From the NCBI RefSeq assembly GCF_001544795.2, contig NZ_FCOI02000006.1, positions 1-64,000 of the forward strand: a stretch of 64,000 nt of DNA, given 5' to 3'. The DNA comes from Caballeronia temeraria (lineage in GTDB: Bacteria > Pseudomonadota > Gammaproteobacteria > Burkholderiales > Burkholderiaceae). Of this stretch, positions 1 through 8,271 are shown piece by piece. Every line of letters begins with the position of its first letter. Position 1 is the stretch's first letter. The position numbers and the translations under genes were made by a program. The notes beneath the pieces are model-generated. The model ran no database searches. It saw nothing but the letters and a program-made list of their open reading frames with translations, and was not told where the DNA came from.

Positions 1-74
1 CTCATCTCGTCCAGAAACTCCCGCTTACGCGTGCGTTTGGTTGAGAGGTCCAAGCCGAGATGAAGTTGCGTCAT
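1..74 (-). CDS. IS5-family transposase, N-terminal part cut by the window edge
   Basis: Reading leftward from an ATG at 74, the frame gives MTQLHLGLDLSTKRTRKREF and runs open off the window. This matches the N-terminus of IS5-group transposases, where a short Q/L-rich start is followed by a TRK/R-x-x-FL-x-E-M segment. The catalytic DDE domain would lie outside the window. The assignment rests on about 24 residues, so family is likely but subgroup is not certain. Confidence 0.6.
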   Translation of the reverse strand, partial: MTQLHLGLDLSTKRTRKREFLDEM

Positions 75-130
75 CGTTATGCCCCCAAGTCGTTGATTTG
101 CTAATAGTACTCCTCAACGTCACTATGAGC

Positions 131-150
131 TGGGGTTTTGCAGAGGTTCC
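131..150 (-). repeat. Candidate terminal inverted repeat of the leftmost IS5-like element
   Basis: Read on the minus strand, the segment begins GGAACCTCTGCAAAAC about 60 bases upstream of the truncated transposase start. A CCTCTGCA core near the tip is common in IS5-group ends. The partner end is outside the window, so this cannot be verified here. Confidence 0.35.
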
Positions 151-246
151 TTAACCTTTTCGGCAAGCTGTAGTGGATGGTCACCCCCACCTCCGCCCCC
201 ACTTTGGGGGTAGGCTGCTTGGTACTTTCCACGGGAGGCCATTGTC

Positions 247-1272
247 ATGCAAAGCGTCACGATGATTGGAATTGATCTGGGCAAACATTCTTTTCATGTT
301 CATGGCCAAGACCGCGTTGCCAAAGCTGTGTTTTGCAAGAAGTCTTCGCGCAAGCAGCTGCTCGAGTTCTTTGCCACGTTTCACCCTTGTACCGTCGTGA
401 TGGAAGCTTGCGCCGGCGCACATTGGATGGCACGCAAGATCGGCGCGTTCGGACATATCGTAAAGCTGATCTCACCGCACTTCGTGCGTCCGTTCGTCAA
501 GAGCAACAAGAATGACTTCGTTGATGCCGAGGCGATTTGCGAAGCTGCGTCGCGACCTTCGATGCGATTCGTAACACCGAAGACGGAATCGCAGCAAACT
601 CTTCTGGCACTCCATCGGGTTCGCCAGGCTTTCGTCCGCGATAGAGTGCGTACCACCAACCAGATGCACGGATTTCTTCTAGAGTTCGGAATTAGTCTGC
701 CGGTGGGTCATGCCGTTGTGAAACGCCTTCCTTCAGTACTGGCCGAGCACCCACTGCCGCCGCGTCTCGTAACGATATTTGAGCAGCTGCATGCGCACTT
801 CAAATACCTTTCCGAGCAGATACGCGATATCGAGAAGGAAATCGAACGTCAACTCGCCGATGATCCGATCGGTCAGCGTCTGTTGACCATCCCCGGTGTC
901 GGACCTATCACGGCAAGTCTGCTCGCCTCGGAACTCGGTGATGGCAAACAATATCGGTGCAGTCGCGACTTCTCGGCGTCGGTCGGACTAGTGCCGAGGC
1001 AATACAGCACAGGGGGAAAGTCAAACCTGCTCGGAATATCCAAGCGCGGTGACAAGAATATCCGTCACTTGCTGGTCCAGTGTGCTCGAGCATTCATGCT
1101 GCGCCTGGACAAACAACATGGTCGGATCGCCGACTGGACTCGCGCAATGCTGGCGCGACGCCATTCGAGCGTGGTTGCTTGTGCGCTCGCCAGTAAGCTT
1201 GCGCGAGTTGCGTGGGCGCTGGTGAGCCATGACACGGTATTCGAGCGACAAGCATCCGTTGCCGCCGCGTGA
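247..1272 (+). CDS. IS110-family transposase
   Basis: 341 residues, the usual size for IS110/IS1111 transposases, which are DEDD (RuvC-like) recombinases rather than DDE enzymes. The N-terminal domain shows the acidic residues in IGIDLGK, VVMEACAGAHW and KNDFVDAEAI. The C-terminal Transposase_20 region carries the helix-hairpin-helix-like IPGVGPITA motif and the serine-bearing STGGKSNLLGISKRGD segment. A possible end pair is TTAACCTT at 151-158 and its complement at 1370-1377. The gene is intact. It sits head-to-tail with an IS427-like gene and forms the left edge of the defence island. Confidence 0.92.
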   Translation: MQSVTMIGIDLGKHSFHVHGQDRVAKAVFCKKSSRKQLLEFFATFHPCTVVMEACAGAHWMARKIGAFGHIVKLISPHFVRPFVKSNKNDFVDAEAICEAASRPSMRFVTPKTESQQTLLALHRVRQAFVRDRVRTTNQMHGFLLEFGISLPVGHAVVKRLPSVLAEHPLPPRLVTIFEQLHAHFKYLSEQIRDIEKEIERQLADDPIGQRLLTIPGVGPITASLLASELGDGKQYRCSRDFSASVGLVPRQYSTGGKSNLLGISKRGDKNIRHLLVQCARAFMLRLDKQHGRIADWTRAMLARRHSSVVACALASKLARVAWALVSHDTVFERQASVAAA

Positions 1273-1351
1273 CGGACGTAAGGTCGCAACTTTAGAGTCG
1301 ACCCATCAGGTTTTGCGACTGCTGATAAGTGATGACGTGAACGGCCAAACG

Positions 1352-1418
1352 GCCTGACGGACACCCTGGAAGGTTAACCAGCTTTTAGAAGCTGCCCCTG
1401 TTATCAGGACCGTCAGGC
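1352..1418. repeat. 9-bp inverted repeat flanking the IS110/IS5 junction
   Basis: GCCTGACGG at 1352-1360 and its exact complement CCGTCAGGC at 1410-1418 enclose 49 bases between the two transposase genes. The enclosed DNA contains AAGGTTAA and GCTGCCCC; the complement of GCTGCCCC recurs just before the IS427-like stop (GGGGCAGC), which suggests element ends lie here. It could equally be a target palindrome used by an IS110/IS1111-type element. Confidence 0.4.
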
Positions 1419-1562
1419 GCGATTCTCATCGTGGCGCGAGGACTATTCCTCACAACGACGCCGGATAGATTTGTGCAAGCCATCCACCCATCAAGATCGC
1501 GGTTGCAAAAACGGGGGTGACCATAGATTAACCTTTGGCCATCTGAACAACTGGAGCCAAGG

Positions 1563-2380
1563 ATGGGCGCGCCGATTGTTGAGGACGAACTGTGGGCACT
1601 GATCGAGCCATTGCTGCCGATGCCAAAACCACGGCGCAAGAAGTATCCGGGACGGTTGCCGGTTGCGAACAGGGCTGCACTGAACGGCATCCTGTTCGTG
1701 CTCAAGACCGGTATTCGCTGGCGCGACCTGTCGACAAAATTAGGATTTGGCTCGGGCTCAACCTGCTGGAGACGATTGCGCGACTGGCAGAAGGCGGGTG
1801 TGTGGAAGCGATTGCACGAACTACTGCTGGCGAAGTTACGCGAGGCAGGCGAACTGGACTTCTCGCGAGCAGCTGTCGACTCTTCATCTGTGCGAGCCGT
1901 TGGGGCGGGCGAAAAACTGGCCCGAACCCCACGGATCGTGCGCGACCAGGTTCCAAGCACCACATCTTGGTAGACGCCAACGGCGTTCCAGTTAGCGCGA
2001 TCCTGACAGGCGCGAATCGCAACGACGTCACCCAATTGCTGCCACTCGTTGACGCCATTCCACCGATACGCGGCGTACGTGGCCGACCTCTTCAGAAGCC
2101 CAAAGTCATCTACGCAGACCGTGGCTATGACTCCGAGACACATCGTCAGAAGCTTCGCAAGCGCGGCATCAACCCGGTGATTGCCAAGCGCCGGACAGAG
2201 CACGGGAGTGGTCTGGGCAAATTCCGATGGGTTGTCGAACGTACTCATGCGTGGCTTCACAACTTCCGTCGCCTTCGTATTCGCTTCGAACATCGCGCCG
2301 ACATTAACGAAGCATTTCTAAAACTCGGTTGCTCCCTCGTCTGCTGGAACATCTTCAGACGGACGGGGCAGCCTTTTTGA
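1563..2380 (+). CDS. IS5-family (IS427 group) transposase expressed by -1 frameshifting
   Basis: Two overlapping frames together encode one DDE transposase of about 270 residues. The first starts at 1563 (DELWALIEPLLP, the typical IS427 N-terminus with DUF4096-like features) and ends at about 1973. The second frame contributes the catalytic half: KTGPNPTDR, SKHHILVDANG, YADRGYDS and VVERTHAWLHNFRRL. The switch fits a -1 slip on the A5 run at 1912-1916 (GAA AAA C), as is usual for this group. The likely right end is near the GGGGCAGC before the stop. The start codon could also lie slightly upstream, because the 180-base leader back to 1383 is long for this group. Confidence 0.85.
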
Positions 2381-2414
2381 ATCCGTCTCTTAGCTTCAGT
2401 TGAGGTCGGGCCGG

Positions 2415-5400
2415 TCACTGCTCAACCGCCTTTAAATTGGTTCTACGGTTTTGGTCCATTGCGGAGATGAGTTGATCTCTATGAGCCAAATTGAGTCTGT
2501 TTCCACCTCCCGCGCGTTGCGAAACGAAGATGTTGCCAACGAGCTTTCTCAGTCTTTCTGCCTCTGCTGAAGGCATCGACTTGAACATATACTTTTCGAG
2601 AAGCTTCATGAACAAGATCGATTTTGTGAACTTGTTGGTTTTTTCGTCCTTGGACAGCTTCTCCACCGCGTCTAGATAACCGGGAACGGACAAGTCGATT
2701 TGCAGCATGGTGCTCACTAGGCGTTCGATTGCATACTGCGACCCTTCGGCGTGTTCTTTCAAGACTACTTCCAACTGGTTCGTGCCAAGATACTCGAACA
2801 TTATGCTTCCAATCACGTTCGGCACCACGAGTTTCAACAAATAGTCGAATGTCTGTTCATCGAACATTGGCATGATCTTCTTGATCTCAACGAACGCTTC
2901 GTTGTCGTGTCGCAGCTCGACCGAGAAGATTGCCATCAGTAAGATCTCACACCAGTAATGGGCGATACGGCGATAAGCTGAGCGCTTCAGGTCTCCGTCA
3001 TCGATGAGTTCTGAGTTGCGCAAGATCGCTGACGTGATTTGGAGCGCCGAGATGAAGTCAGGTACGGTGCCTGGCGCCTTGCGCACGGTTAGGGTTGGCC
3101 GACGTTCAGGGACCAGTACTGTCTGTGCATCCGCCTCATCAAGCATCTCTTCACGGTGCTCGTCCGATAGCCTCGGCGGAAACAGCTCCCCCTTTAGATC
3201 ATCGCGTTGTTGAACAGTGATAGGAAGTTCCTTGGCATCGATTTTCTCGAATACCGACAAGTCTAAGTCCAGCCGTATCGGCTTATAGTATTCGTCGAGT
3301 ATTACTAGGGCAGCACGCAATGCGTCATCCCGACCGCGCTGCTTTCCCGTGAAGTAATCGATCTCCTGGCCGAGAGTCAGCAGCCTTTCTGCCGTAAAAG
3401 CGTCTCGAAAGAAAGCCTGTGATTCCTGAAGCCGCGTTGAAAGGAAGAAGGCCCGCAAACAGTCAAACTTGAAGTAGACCGCATCCTCAATGTCGTGAAG
3501 AACGCCCTTGCGCACAAGCTCTTCGATAAAAGGCGCGCCAGCTGCAGTCAAAAGCTTGTTCTTGAAGTACGACGCTGTGAACATCTCCAGTTCGTTAGAT
3601 GTTACATAATCCCGTTCAAGTTGATACATGTAGAACGCTAAGTCGCTAAGAAAATGCCGTTTCGCAGTCGAATCTAGCCTGCTCCGGGACTTGGATTCGT
3701 GAAACTTGTCCAGCATCCCGTCGATCAGTGTATCGAGGACTTCCGCGTGATTTACGGGATCAAACGCGATATTCCTCTCGTGGACCCAGAGAAAGATCGA
3801 TATCAAAAACGGAGTGCGTGGGATGTTCAATCTCTTGAGAGACGCGAGGATATTGTCGATCTCGTCTGTCGACTTGGCGTCGCTTCCCTGAAACCAACGG
3901 TGCATCAGCTCACGCGCCTGCTTCCGACCAAAGGAATGGACATACGCGACAAGCTGCTTGTCTATCAGTGCGGGAATGGATGCGCCCGCCAGCGATGTCT
4001 GAACGGTTTCGAGTATGGTAATGTAGTATTTATTGTTGGGATACTGCTTAAAGAAGTCCTCGACTAGTCCAACAAGCTTCGAGTCCGACAGGTCTAAATT
4101 GTCTAGGCACAGTGTCATCCGGCCGAGCTCGAGAAGTCGGACGAAGTGCGAGCGAGGATAGGAACCGTTCGAGAAGCCAACGATAGCTTGGAGAATGGCC
4201 GCCTTGGTCTGCTTTGTCAGTGCATGGAGGTTGACATAAGCGCTGATCGTCGTGGGATTGTTGGCTGCAAGTCCATTCTCTTGAGTACAGATGTACGTGA
4301 GCAGCGTCGTCTTTCCAGACTCTTTCGCCCCCACGAAAATGACGTTTGAGTCGCCGGATAGGAGCTGGCTCAATTGCAGCGGCTCGCTTTTCGGCGTATC
4401 GGACCCATTTGCGCCAAGCTGTCTCTCCGAAACCGAGTGTAAAGGAGGAACGACGAATAGCTGAGCGAGGTTCTTTGGAGCGACCTCGGAGATCGTCGAA
4501 GACAAAAGATGACTGTTGGCGGCTTCGCTGACAGCGGTCAAATACTCTTCTGACGGCAGAGCGTTCAACTGATCGGGCGCCTGCGAGCCGGCCATATTGA
4601 ACGTTTGGCGGCCGCCCGCGGCGAACCGGTCGCTGGAGCCGAATTTAGCGCGCTCGTCGAAATACTCGCGCACAGACACGGTCCATTCGGATATATCTGC
4701 GGACACTTCAATGATCGAATACGAGTTGAAGTAGCCGCGACCTTGGTATAGGCACCCTGCGTTACTGACGAAAATCTTCCCTGACGGTCTGGCAAGCTGC
4801 AGAACGTCGCCATGATGGTTGTGTCCAAAGAAGACTGCGTCGAACTCGTCGTAAACCTTGCGTTGGACGGCCGATTGGTCGAACTCCGCTAGCCAAGGAA
4901 ACGGATGGTGCAGCAGCGCAAACTTCATGTCGCAGTGACTTAAGCTGCGCGCCAGTTGCTCGACTTGACGCCCTCCTACCAGCAACTTGCCATAGTCAGC
5001 GTTCTCAGATCGCCCCGTGGCGCACCAGGCGGAATTAAGAGCCGCAATCCCCATTTTCTTCCCACGAACATCCAGCTCGTAGGACTCGAAAAGGCCATTC
5101 GACACGGCCCTCGACGCTTTGACGAACTTATCACGAATACCTCTGAAACCTTCGAATGGGGCAGAGAGTGCCAAAACGCTGAACGGGTCGTCGAGAGTTC
5201 TATTGACATCATCGACAGTCTTCAAGCCGTCAATCGCTAGCTTCGCTATAGCGCTGCGCTTCGACTGTTCGACGTCGTGATTGCCCGGAACAATAAAGAC
5301 AGCCGACGCATCGGTGCCTGCACTTGCAAGTAATGGCGTGAAGAACCTTTCTTCGAGGGATTCAAGCGTTTCCATAGGGAACGCGCCCTTCCCAACAAGA

Positions 5401-5552
5401 TCGCCGGTGAAAAATATCAGGTCAATTGGCCCAGAGGCAGTTTTGAGATCTCGTAGGTCGGCAAATAGCGCGTCCAAGACGACACGCTGATCCGCATAAA
5501 GACCATTCATCAAGTGAAGGTCCGAGAGGTGAAGAATTCTTATCGGTTGCAT
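2415..5552 (-). CDS. Metallophosphoesterase-STAND ATPase fusion, probable anti-phage sensor/effector
   Basis: 1045 residues from the ATG at 5552; this start is chosen because the phosphoesterase fold begins at once (MQPIRILHLSDLHL), although the frame stays open to 5831. Residues 1 to about 290 are a calcineurin-like phosphoesterase with all metal motifs: D11-x-H13, GD51, GNHD at 90-93, HH at 215-216 and GHNHH at 243-247. A P-loop follows with Walker A GAKESGKTT (408-416) and Walker B LCLDNLDL (481-488). The remaining 500 or so residues look alpha-helical, as in the sensor halves of STAND/NACHT proteins. STAND proteins couple target recognition to activation of an N-terminal effector; here the effector would be the phosphoesterase (inferred substrate: nucleotide or nucleic acid). 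It sits alone, facing away from the TIR-like gene, between transposases and a nuclease operon. Base composition is clearly more AT-rich than the flanks. Confidence 0.8.
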   Translation of the reverse strand: MQPIRILHLSDLHLMNGLYADQRVVLDALFADLRDLKTASGPIDLIFFTGDLVGKGAFPMETLESLEERFFTPLLASAGTDASAVFIVPGNHDVEQSKRSAIAKLAIDGLKTVDDVNRTLDDPFSVLALSAPFEGFRGIRDKFVKASRAVSNGLFESYELDVRGKKMGIAALNSAWCATGRSENADYGKLLVGGRQVEQLARSLSHCDMKFALLHHPFPWLAEFDQSAVQRKVYDEFDAVFFGHNHHGDVLQLARPSGKIFVSNAGCLYQGRGYFNSYSIIEVSADISEWTVSVREYFDERAKFGSSDRFAAGGRQTFNMAGSQAPDQLNALPSEEYLTAVSEAANSHLLSSTISEVAPKNLAQLFVVPPLHSVSERQLGANGSDTPKSEPLQLSQLLSGDSNVIFVGAKESGKTTLLTYICTQENGLAANNPTTISAYVNLHALTKQTKAAILQAIVGFSNGSYPRSHFVRLLELGRMTLCLDNLDLSDSKLVGLVEDFFKQYPNNKYYITILETVQTSLAGASIPALIDKQLVAYVHSFGRKQARELMHRWFQGSDAKSTDEIDNILASLKRLNIPRTPFLISIFLWVHERNIAFDPVNHAEVLDTLIDGMLDKFHESKSRSRLDSTAKRHFLSDLAFYMYQLERDYVTSNELEMFTASYFKNKLLTAAGAPFIEELVRKGVLHDIEDAVYFKFDCLRAFFLSTRLQESQAFFRDAFTAERLLTLGQEIDYFTGKQRGRDDALRAALVILDEYYKPIRLDLDLSVFEKIDAKELPITVQQRDDLKGELFPPRLSDEHREEMLDEADAQTVLVPERRPTLTVRKAPGTVPDFISALQITSAILRNSELIDDGDLKRSAYRRIAHYWCEILLMAIFSVELRHDNEAFVEIKKIMPMFDEQTFDYLLKLVVPNVIGSIMFEYLGTNQLEVVLKEHAEGSQYAIERLVSTMLQIDLSVPGYLDAVEKLSKDEKTNKFTKSILFMKLLEKYMFKSMPSAEAERLRKLVGNIFVSQRAGGGNRLNLAHRDQLISAMDQNRRTNLKAVEQ

Positions 5553-5977
5553 TTGTGGGTTCTTTTTTTGCGACTGCGAGCAGCGTTTGCTCACACACAG
5601 ACAGGGTGTTGGCACGAAATTCGATCTTTTGCAAGAGAATGTTATCTCTGCGGTGCATATTACAGCCTTAGATCTGGTCTTGAAGTCATGTCCGTCGAGC
5701 CAAGGCAAGAGTTCAATAACGGCAGACTTTCCGGAAACTTTAGCGAAACAGGTTCCTGCAACACCTGAGTATCGCTTTGGGCCTTCCGCCCTCGAATTGA
5801 CGCCGGCGCATACGAGCCTCGCTCTACACAAACTTCATTCGTGAGCCGCTCCACTTAACGATCACCGGCGCGCTTTATAAAGACGGGGCCACCTGGTCAA
5901 CGCGAGGGGTCAACGGTCGCTGGGACTCTGTCCGATGGTGCGCTAAGATAGCGAGCCACAGAATTCAGAATGGAAAT
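5553..5977. other. Divergent intergenic region between the STAND and TIR-like genes
   Basis: About 425 bases separate the two divergently read genes. The frame upstream of the STAND start remains open to 5831, but it shows no recognisable domain. AT-rich stretches, such as around 5630-5665, could hold promoters. I found no clear operator palindrome. A shared control region is possible but not shown. Confidence 0.4.
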
Positions 5978-6793
5978 ATGAAGCCGCTCATGTTTATTGG
6001 CTCTTCCGTCGAAGGGCTTCCCGTCGCCGAGGCAATGCAACACAACCTGTCGTACACCGTTGATTCGGTACTCTGGTCGCAAGGTGTATTCGATCTCTCC
6101 AAGAATACACTCGCAAGCTTGATCCAGACTGCCAAAGCGTGCGACTTCGCGCTGTTCATCCTTTCACCCGACGATCTTACTAAACTGCGAAAGGAGGAAC
6201 ACAAAACGGCTCGAGACAATGTGCTGCTTGAGTTTGGACTTTTTGCCGGTTTGCTTGGCCAAGATCGGGTCTTCTTTGTTGTACCGTCTGATGACGAGTT
6301 CCACCTTCCCACAGATCTTCTGGGTCTAACTGCCGCAAAGTATTTTCCGGGTGGTCATGGTGGCAACCTCTTTGCGGCTCTTGGGACTGCGAGCACTCTA
6401 GTGAAGCAAGCGATCGCGAAACTAACGAAGCCGTTGGCCGGATACACGAATCTTAGTGGTTCCTGGCGCGGAATGTGGGGTTTTACTCGAGAGAGCTATC
6501 CAGCGCAGAATGAATTTGAGGCTGACGTTATCCATGTAGGAGACACAATCCGAACGGCATTCGAATCGAACGGCGAACGCTACGATTTGACCGGTAAGAT
6601 ACACCGCGGCAGTTTCATCACTGGGATGTGGGGGCATCCTGACGCTGGCGCTTCCTACTTTGGACCTTTTCAACTAGTCATCAGCCCGAATGGAAGGACG
6701 TTGACAGGGAAATGGTGCGGTTTCGGGCGAGACGTTACCGTTGATGCCGGACCGTTTGTCTGGGAACGCGTGCAGACGTCCAACGAGTCGTAA
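5978..6793 (+). CDS. TIR-like (CAP12/Pycsar-type) protein with a beta-rich C-terminal domain
   Basis: 271 residues. Residues 1-150 match the predicted nucleotide-binding TIR-like family (PF10137) seen in CBASS TIR-STING and Pycsar TIR effectors: MFIGSSVEGLPVAEA at 5-19, VLWSQGVFDLSKNTL at 31-45, FILSPDDL at 60-67 and ARDNVLLEFGLFAG at 78-91, where E85 is the likely catalytic glutamate for NAD cleavage. Residues 158-266 form a separate module of short beta-strands with repeated G-x-W turns (GSWRGMWGF, ITGMWG, LTGKWCGFG, GPFVWERV), suggesting a small beta-barrel. That fold is reminiscent of ligand-sensing barrels such as Cap15, but the similarity is inferred from pattern only. No cyclase gene is adjacent. 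The ATG at 5978 is preceded by a weak GGAA. Confidence 0.78.
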   Translation: MKPLMFIGSSVEGLPVAEAMQHNLSYTVDSVLWSQGVFDLSKNTLASLIQTAKACDFALFILSPDDLTKLRKEEHKTARDNVLLEFGLFAGLLGQDRVFFVVPSDDEFHLPTDLLGLTAAKYFPGGHGGNLFAALGTASTLVKQAIAKLTKPLAGYTNLSGSWRGMWGFTRESYPAQNEFEADVIHVGDTIRTAFESNGERYDLTGKIHRGSFITGMWGHPDAGASYFGPFQLVISPNGRTLTGKWCGFGRDVTVDAGPFVWERVQTSNES

Positions 6794-7174
6794 TCGCGTG
6801 CAGGCGACAGATACCGACGAGCTCTGCCGGCCAATGAATGCTCGTCCGACACCTAGAGCCCTGCTTAGATGCATCAAGCAAGCGTGTACCGGCTGGCAGT
6901 CGGCGCCGACGTTTCGCCGCACGCGCAGTCGGCGGCCGAGGCCGTTCCATGGAACCGGAGCAGTCGTTCGAACGTCCGGTCCATGGTGGGGGACACCGTC
7001 TGCACTTGGCCGACGTCTGCCGAATGACCGCCGTGCGAGCGTCGGCCTTTGCAGACGCTCGCCGGGCAGGCGTCGAGCGGAGGCTGCATTGCCGCTTGCG
7101 GTCATTGGCGGTTCATTTCCCCACCAATGGCGCTCCAAGACATTTGCCTCTTCGACCTTAGTACCGTCGAACTA
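6794..7174. other. Gene-free gap with GC-rich repetitive-looking sequence
   Basis: About 380 bases without a convincing gene. The sequence becomes GC-rich with CGxCGG-type runs and short inverted segments (for example CGAGCGTC near 7038 against GACGCTCG near 7053), and differs in character from the AT-richer genes on both sides. It may be a remnant of intergenic repeat DNA. Confidence 0.3.
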
Positions 7175-7867
7175 TCAGTCTTGAGTGCGGTTTGACTCAA
7201 CCAACTCGTTGACTTCTCGCACTCGGTCCTGCAGAAAGTTGACATCCGCTATTGATGCCGGTGGCCCATCCACAGCGTGCACAATGCACGTCCTAATCTG
7301 CCAGATACTCTCCAATCTGGGGAGAGCGTCTCGACTAAGTAGTCCGAGGATCACTGCGTCACGCATCTGAGACAGGGGAGACTCAAAGCTCTCTTCCCTT
7401 CCTCTTGTCTCGTCTCGTTGCAATGTTTCTCTGACGATGGCCTCGAGCGAAGCCCAAGCGAATAGCAGAGCAGCGTCGACAAGCTCGGGTTCCTGTAAAA
7501 CCGAATAGCGAGACTTCTCTAGGTATTCGCGCCATCTAGAAGCGCTCTTCCTACCAACTATAGGTAAATGGCGTGAACGCGGGTTAGAGAGGATGAAGAG
7601 GAATTGCCAGCCTTCTTGCGCGTTAATCATGTCCGAGATTCTTGCTAACTCGGCATCTGAACGCAAGCTCTCAGATGATTTAATACTCACGATCAAACCA
7701 TCGTGGTCTGACACCAAGATGAGATCAGGCAGATATCCTTCTGCCCGAAGAAATTCCGGCAAATCGGATGAGGCTCGAGGGACAGTAGCCCGATAACCTT
7801 TCTTCGAGTATTCATCCGCTATATCGCGAATGCGTTGCCGCTCACGGTTACTGGATTTATGATTCAT
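7175..7867 (-). CDS. Restriction-nuclease-like protein with a HEPN-like C-terminus
   Basis: 230 residues. The N-terminal half has a nuclease-like core, GYLPDLIL (44-51, D48) followed by LIVSIKSS (58-65, K63). This resembles the PD-(D/E)xK layout of the REase_AHJR-like group, but the second acidic residue is serine (S61), so cleavage activity is uncertain. The C-terminal half is helical and contains R192-x4-H197 (RTCIVH), the signature of HEPN RNases. The ATG overlaps the end of the RusA-like gene by four bases, which implies translational coupling. Function is not known; the context suggests a nucleic-acid-targeting defence pair. Confidence 0.65.
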   Translation of the reverse strand: MNHKSSNRERQRIRDIADEYSKKGYRATVPRASSDLPEFLRAEGYLPDLILVSDHDGLIVSIKSSESLRSDAELARISDMINAQEGWQFLFILSNPRSRHLPIVGRKSASRWREYLEKSRYSVLQEPELVDAALLFAWASLEAIVRETLQRDETRGREESFESPLSQMRDAVILGLLSRDALPRLESIWQIRTCIVHAVDGPPASIADVNFLQDRVREVNELVESNRTQD

Positions 7868-8271
7868 TTATCGAGCACTCCATCGTGAGGGCACTCCTCG
7901 ACACGAATATGCAGGAATTCAACTCCTTCCGAAAATGCGATGAGAAGCGGAGCTGATGCACCCATAATTTGATAGGAGCCATCGAGCGCACGCTTTCGAG
8001 ATTTAGTTTCGTGACATTGCGAATCATCGACGAAGACGAGCCCGTTCAATGCGTCTTGAATGGGCTTACCGATATTATCCACATCGGGCGTTTTGCCCGA
8101 ATAATAATATGTTACCGTGATCTTGACGGGCGCTTTTACCGGTTGCATCCCGCCCGGGACCCTGGCTGCTGCAGCCCGTCGAACTTGATCCTTCCATTCT
8201 CTAAGTCTCACCCGGTTGTGGGTCTGGGCAGAGAGCGGCGGACCCTTGATGGTGAACTCAAACGGCAGCAT
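7864..8271 (-). CDS. RusA-family Holliday-junction resolvase-like protein
   Basis: 135 residues, close to the usual RusA length. The core PDVDNIGKPIQDALNGLVFVDD (about 62-83) supplies the acidic and basic residues of the family (D63, D65, K69, D82/D83), with spacing matching E. coli RusA D70, D72, K76 and D91. RusA proteins are small dimeric nucleases that resolve four-way junctions and are usually phage-borne. Here the gene heads an operon with the nuclease/HEPN-like gene rather than replication genes, so it may have been recruited to act on phage or plasmid recombination intermediates. A prophage remnant is the alternative, but no other phage genes are near. Confidence 0.85.
   Translation of the reverse strand: MLPFEFTIKGPPLSAQTHNRVRLREWKDQVRRAAAARVPGGMQPVKAPVKITVTYYYSGKTPDVDNIGKPIQDALNGLVFVDDSQCHETKSRKRALDGSYQIMGASAPLLIAFSEGVEFLHIRVEECPHDGVLDK

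Noticed and set aside
1385..2293. Long minus-strand frame opposite the IS427-like transposase
   Set aside because: It is antisense to a clear DDE transposase and its Ser/Arg-rich sequence has no family character.
5553..5831. Upstream extension of the STAND protein by 93 codons
   Set aside because: The phosphoesterase core starts right at the ATG at 5552, and the extension is Cys/Ser-rich without a domain.
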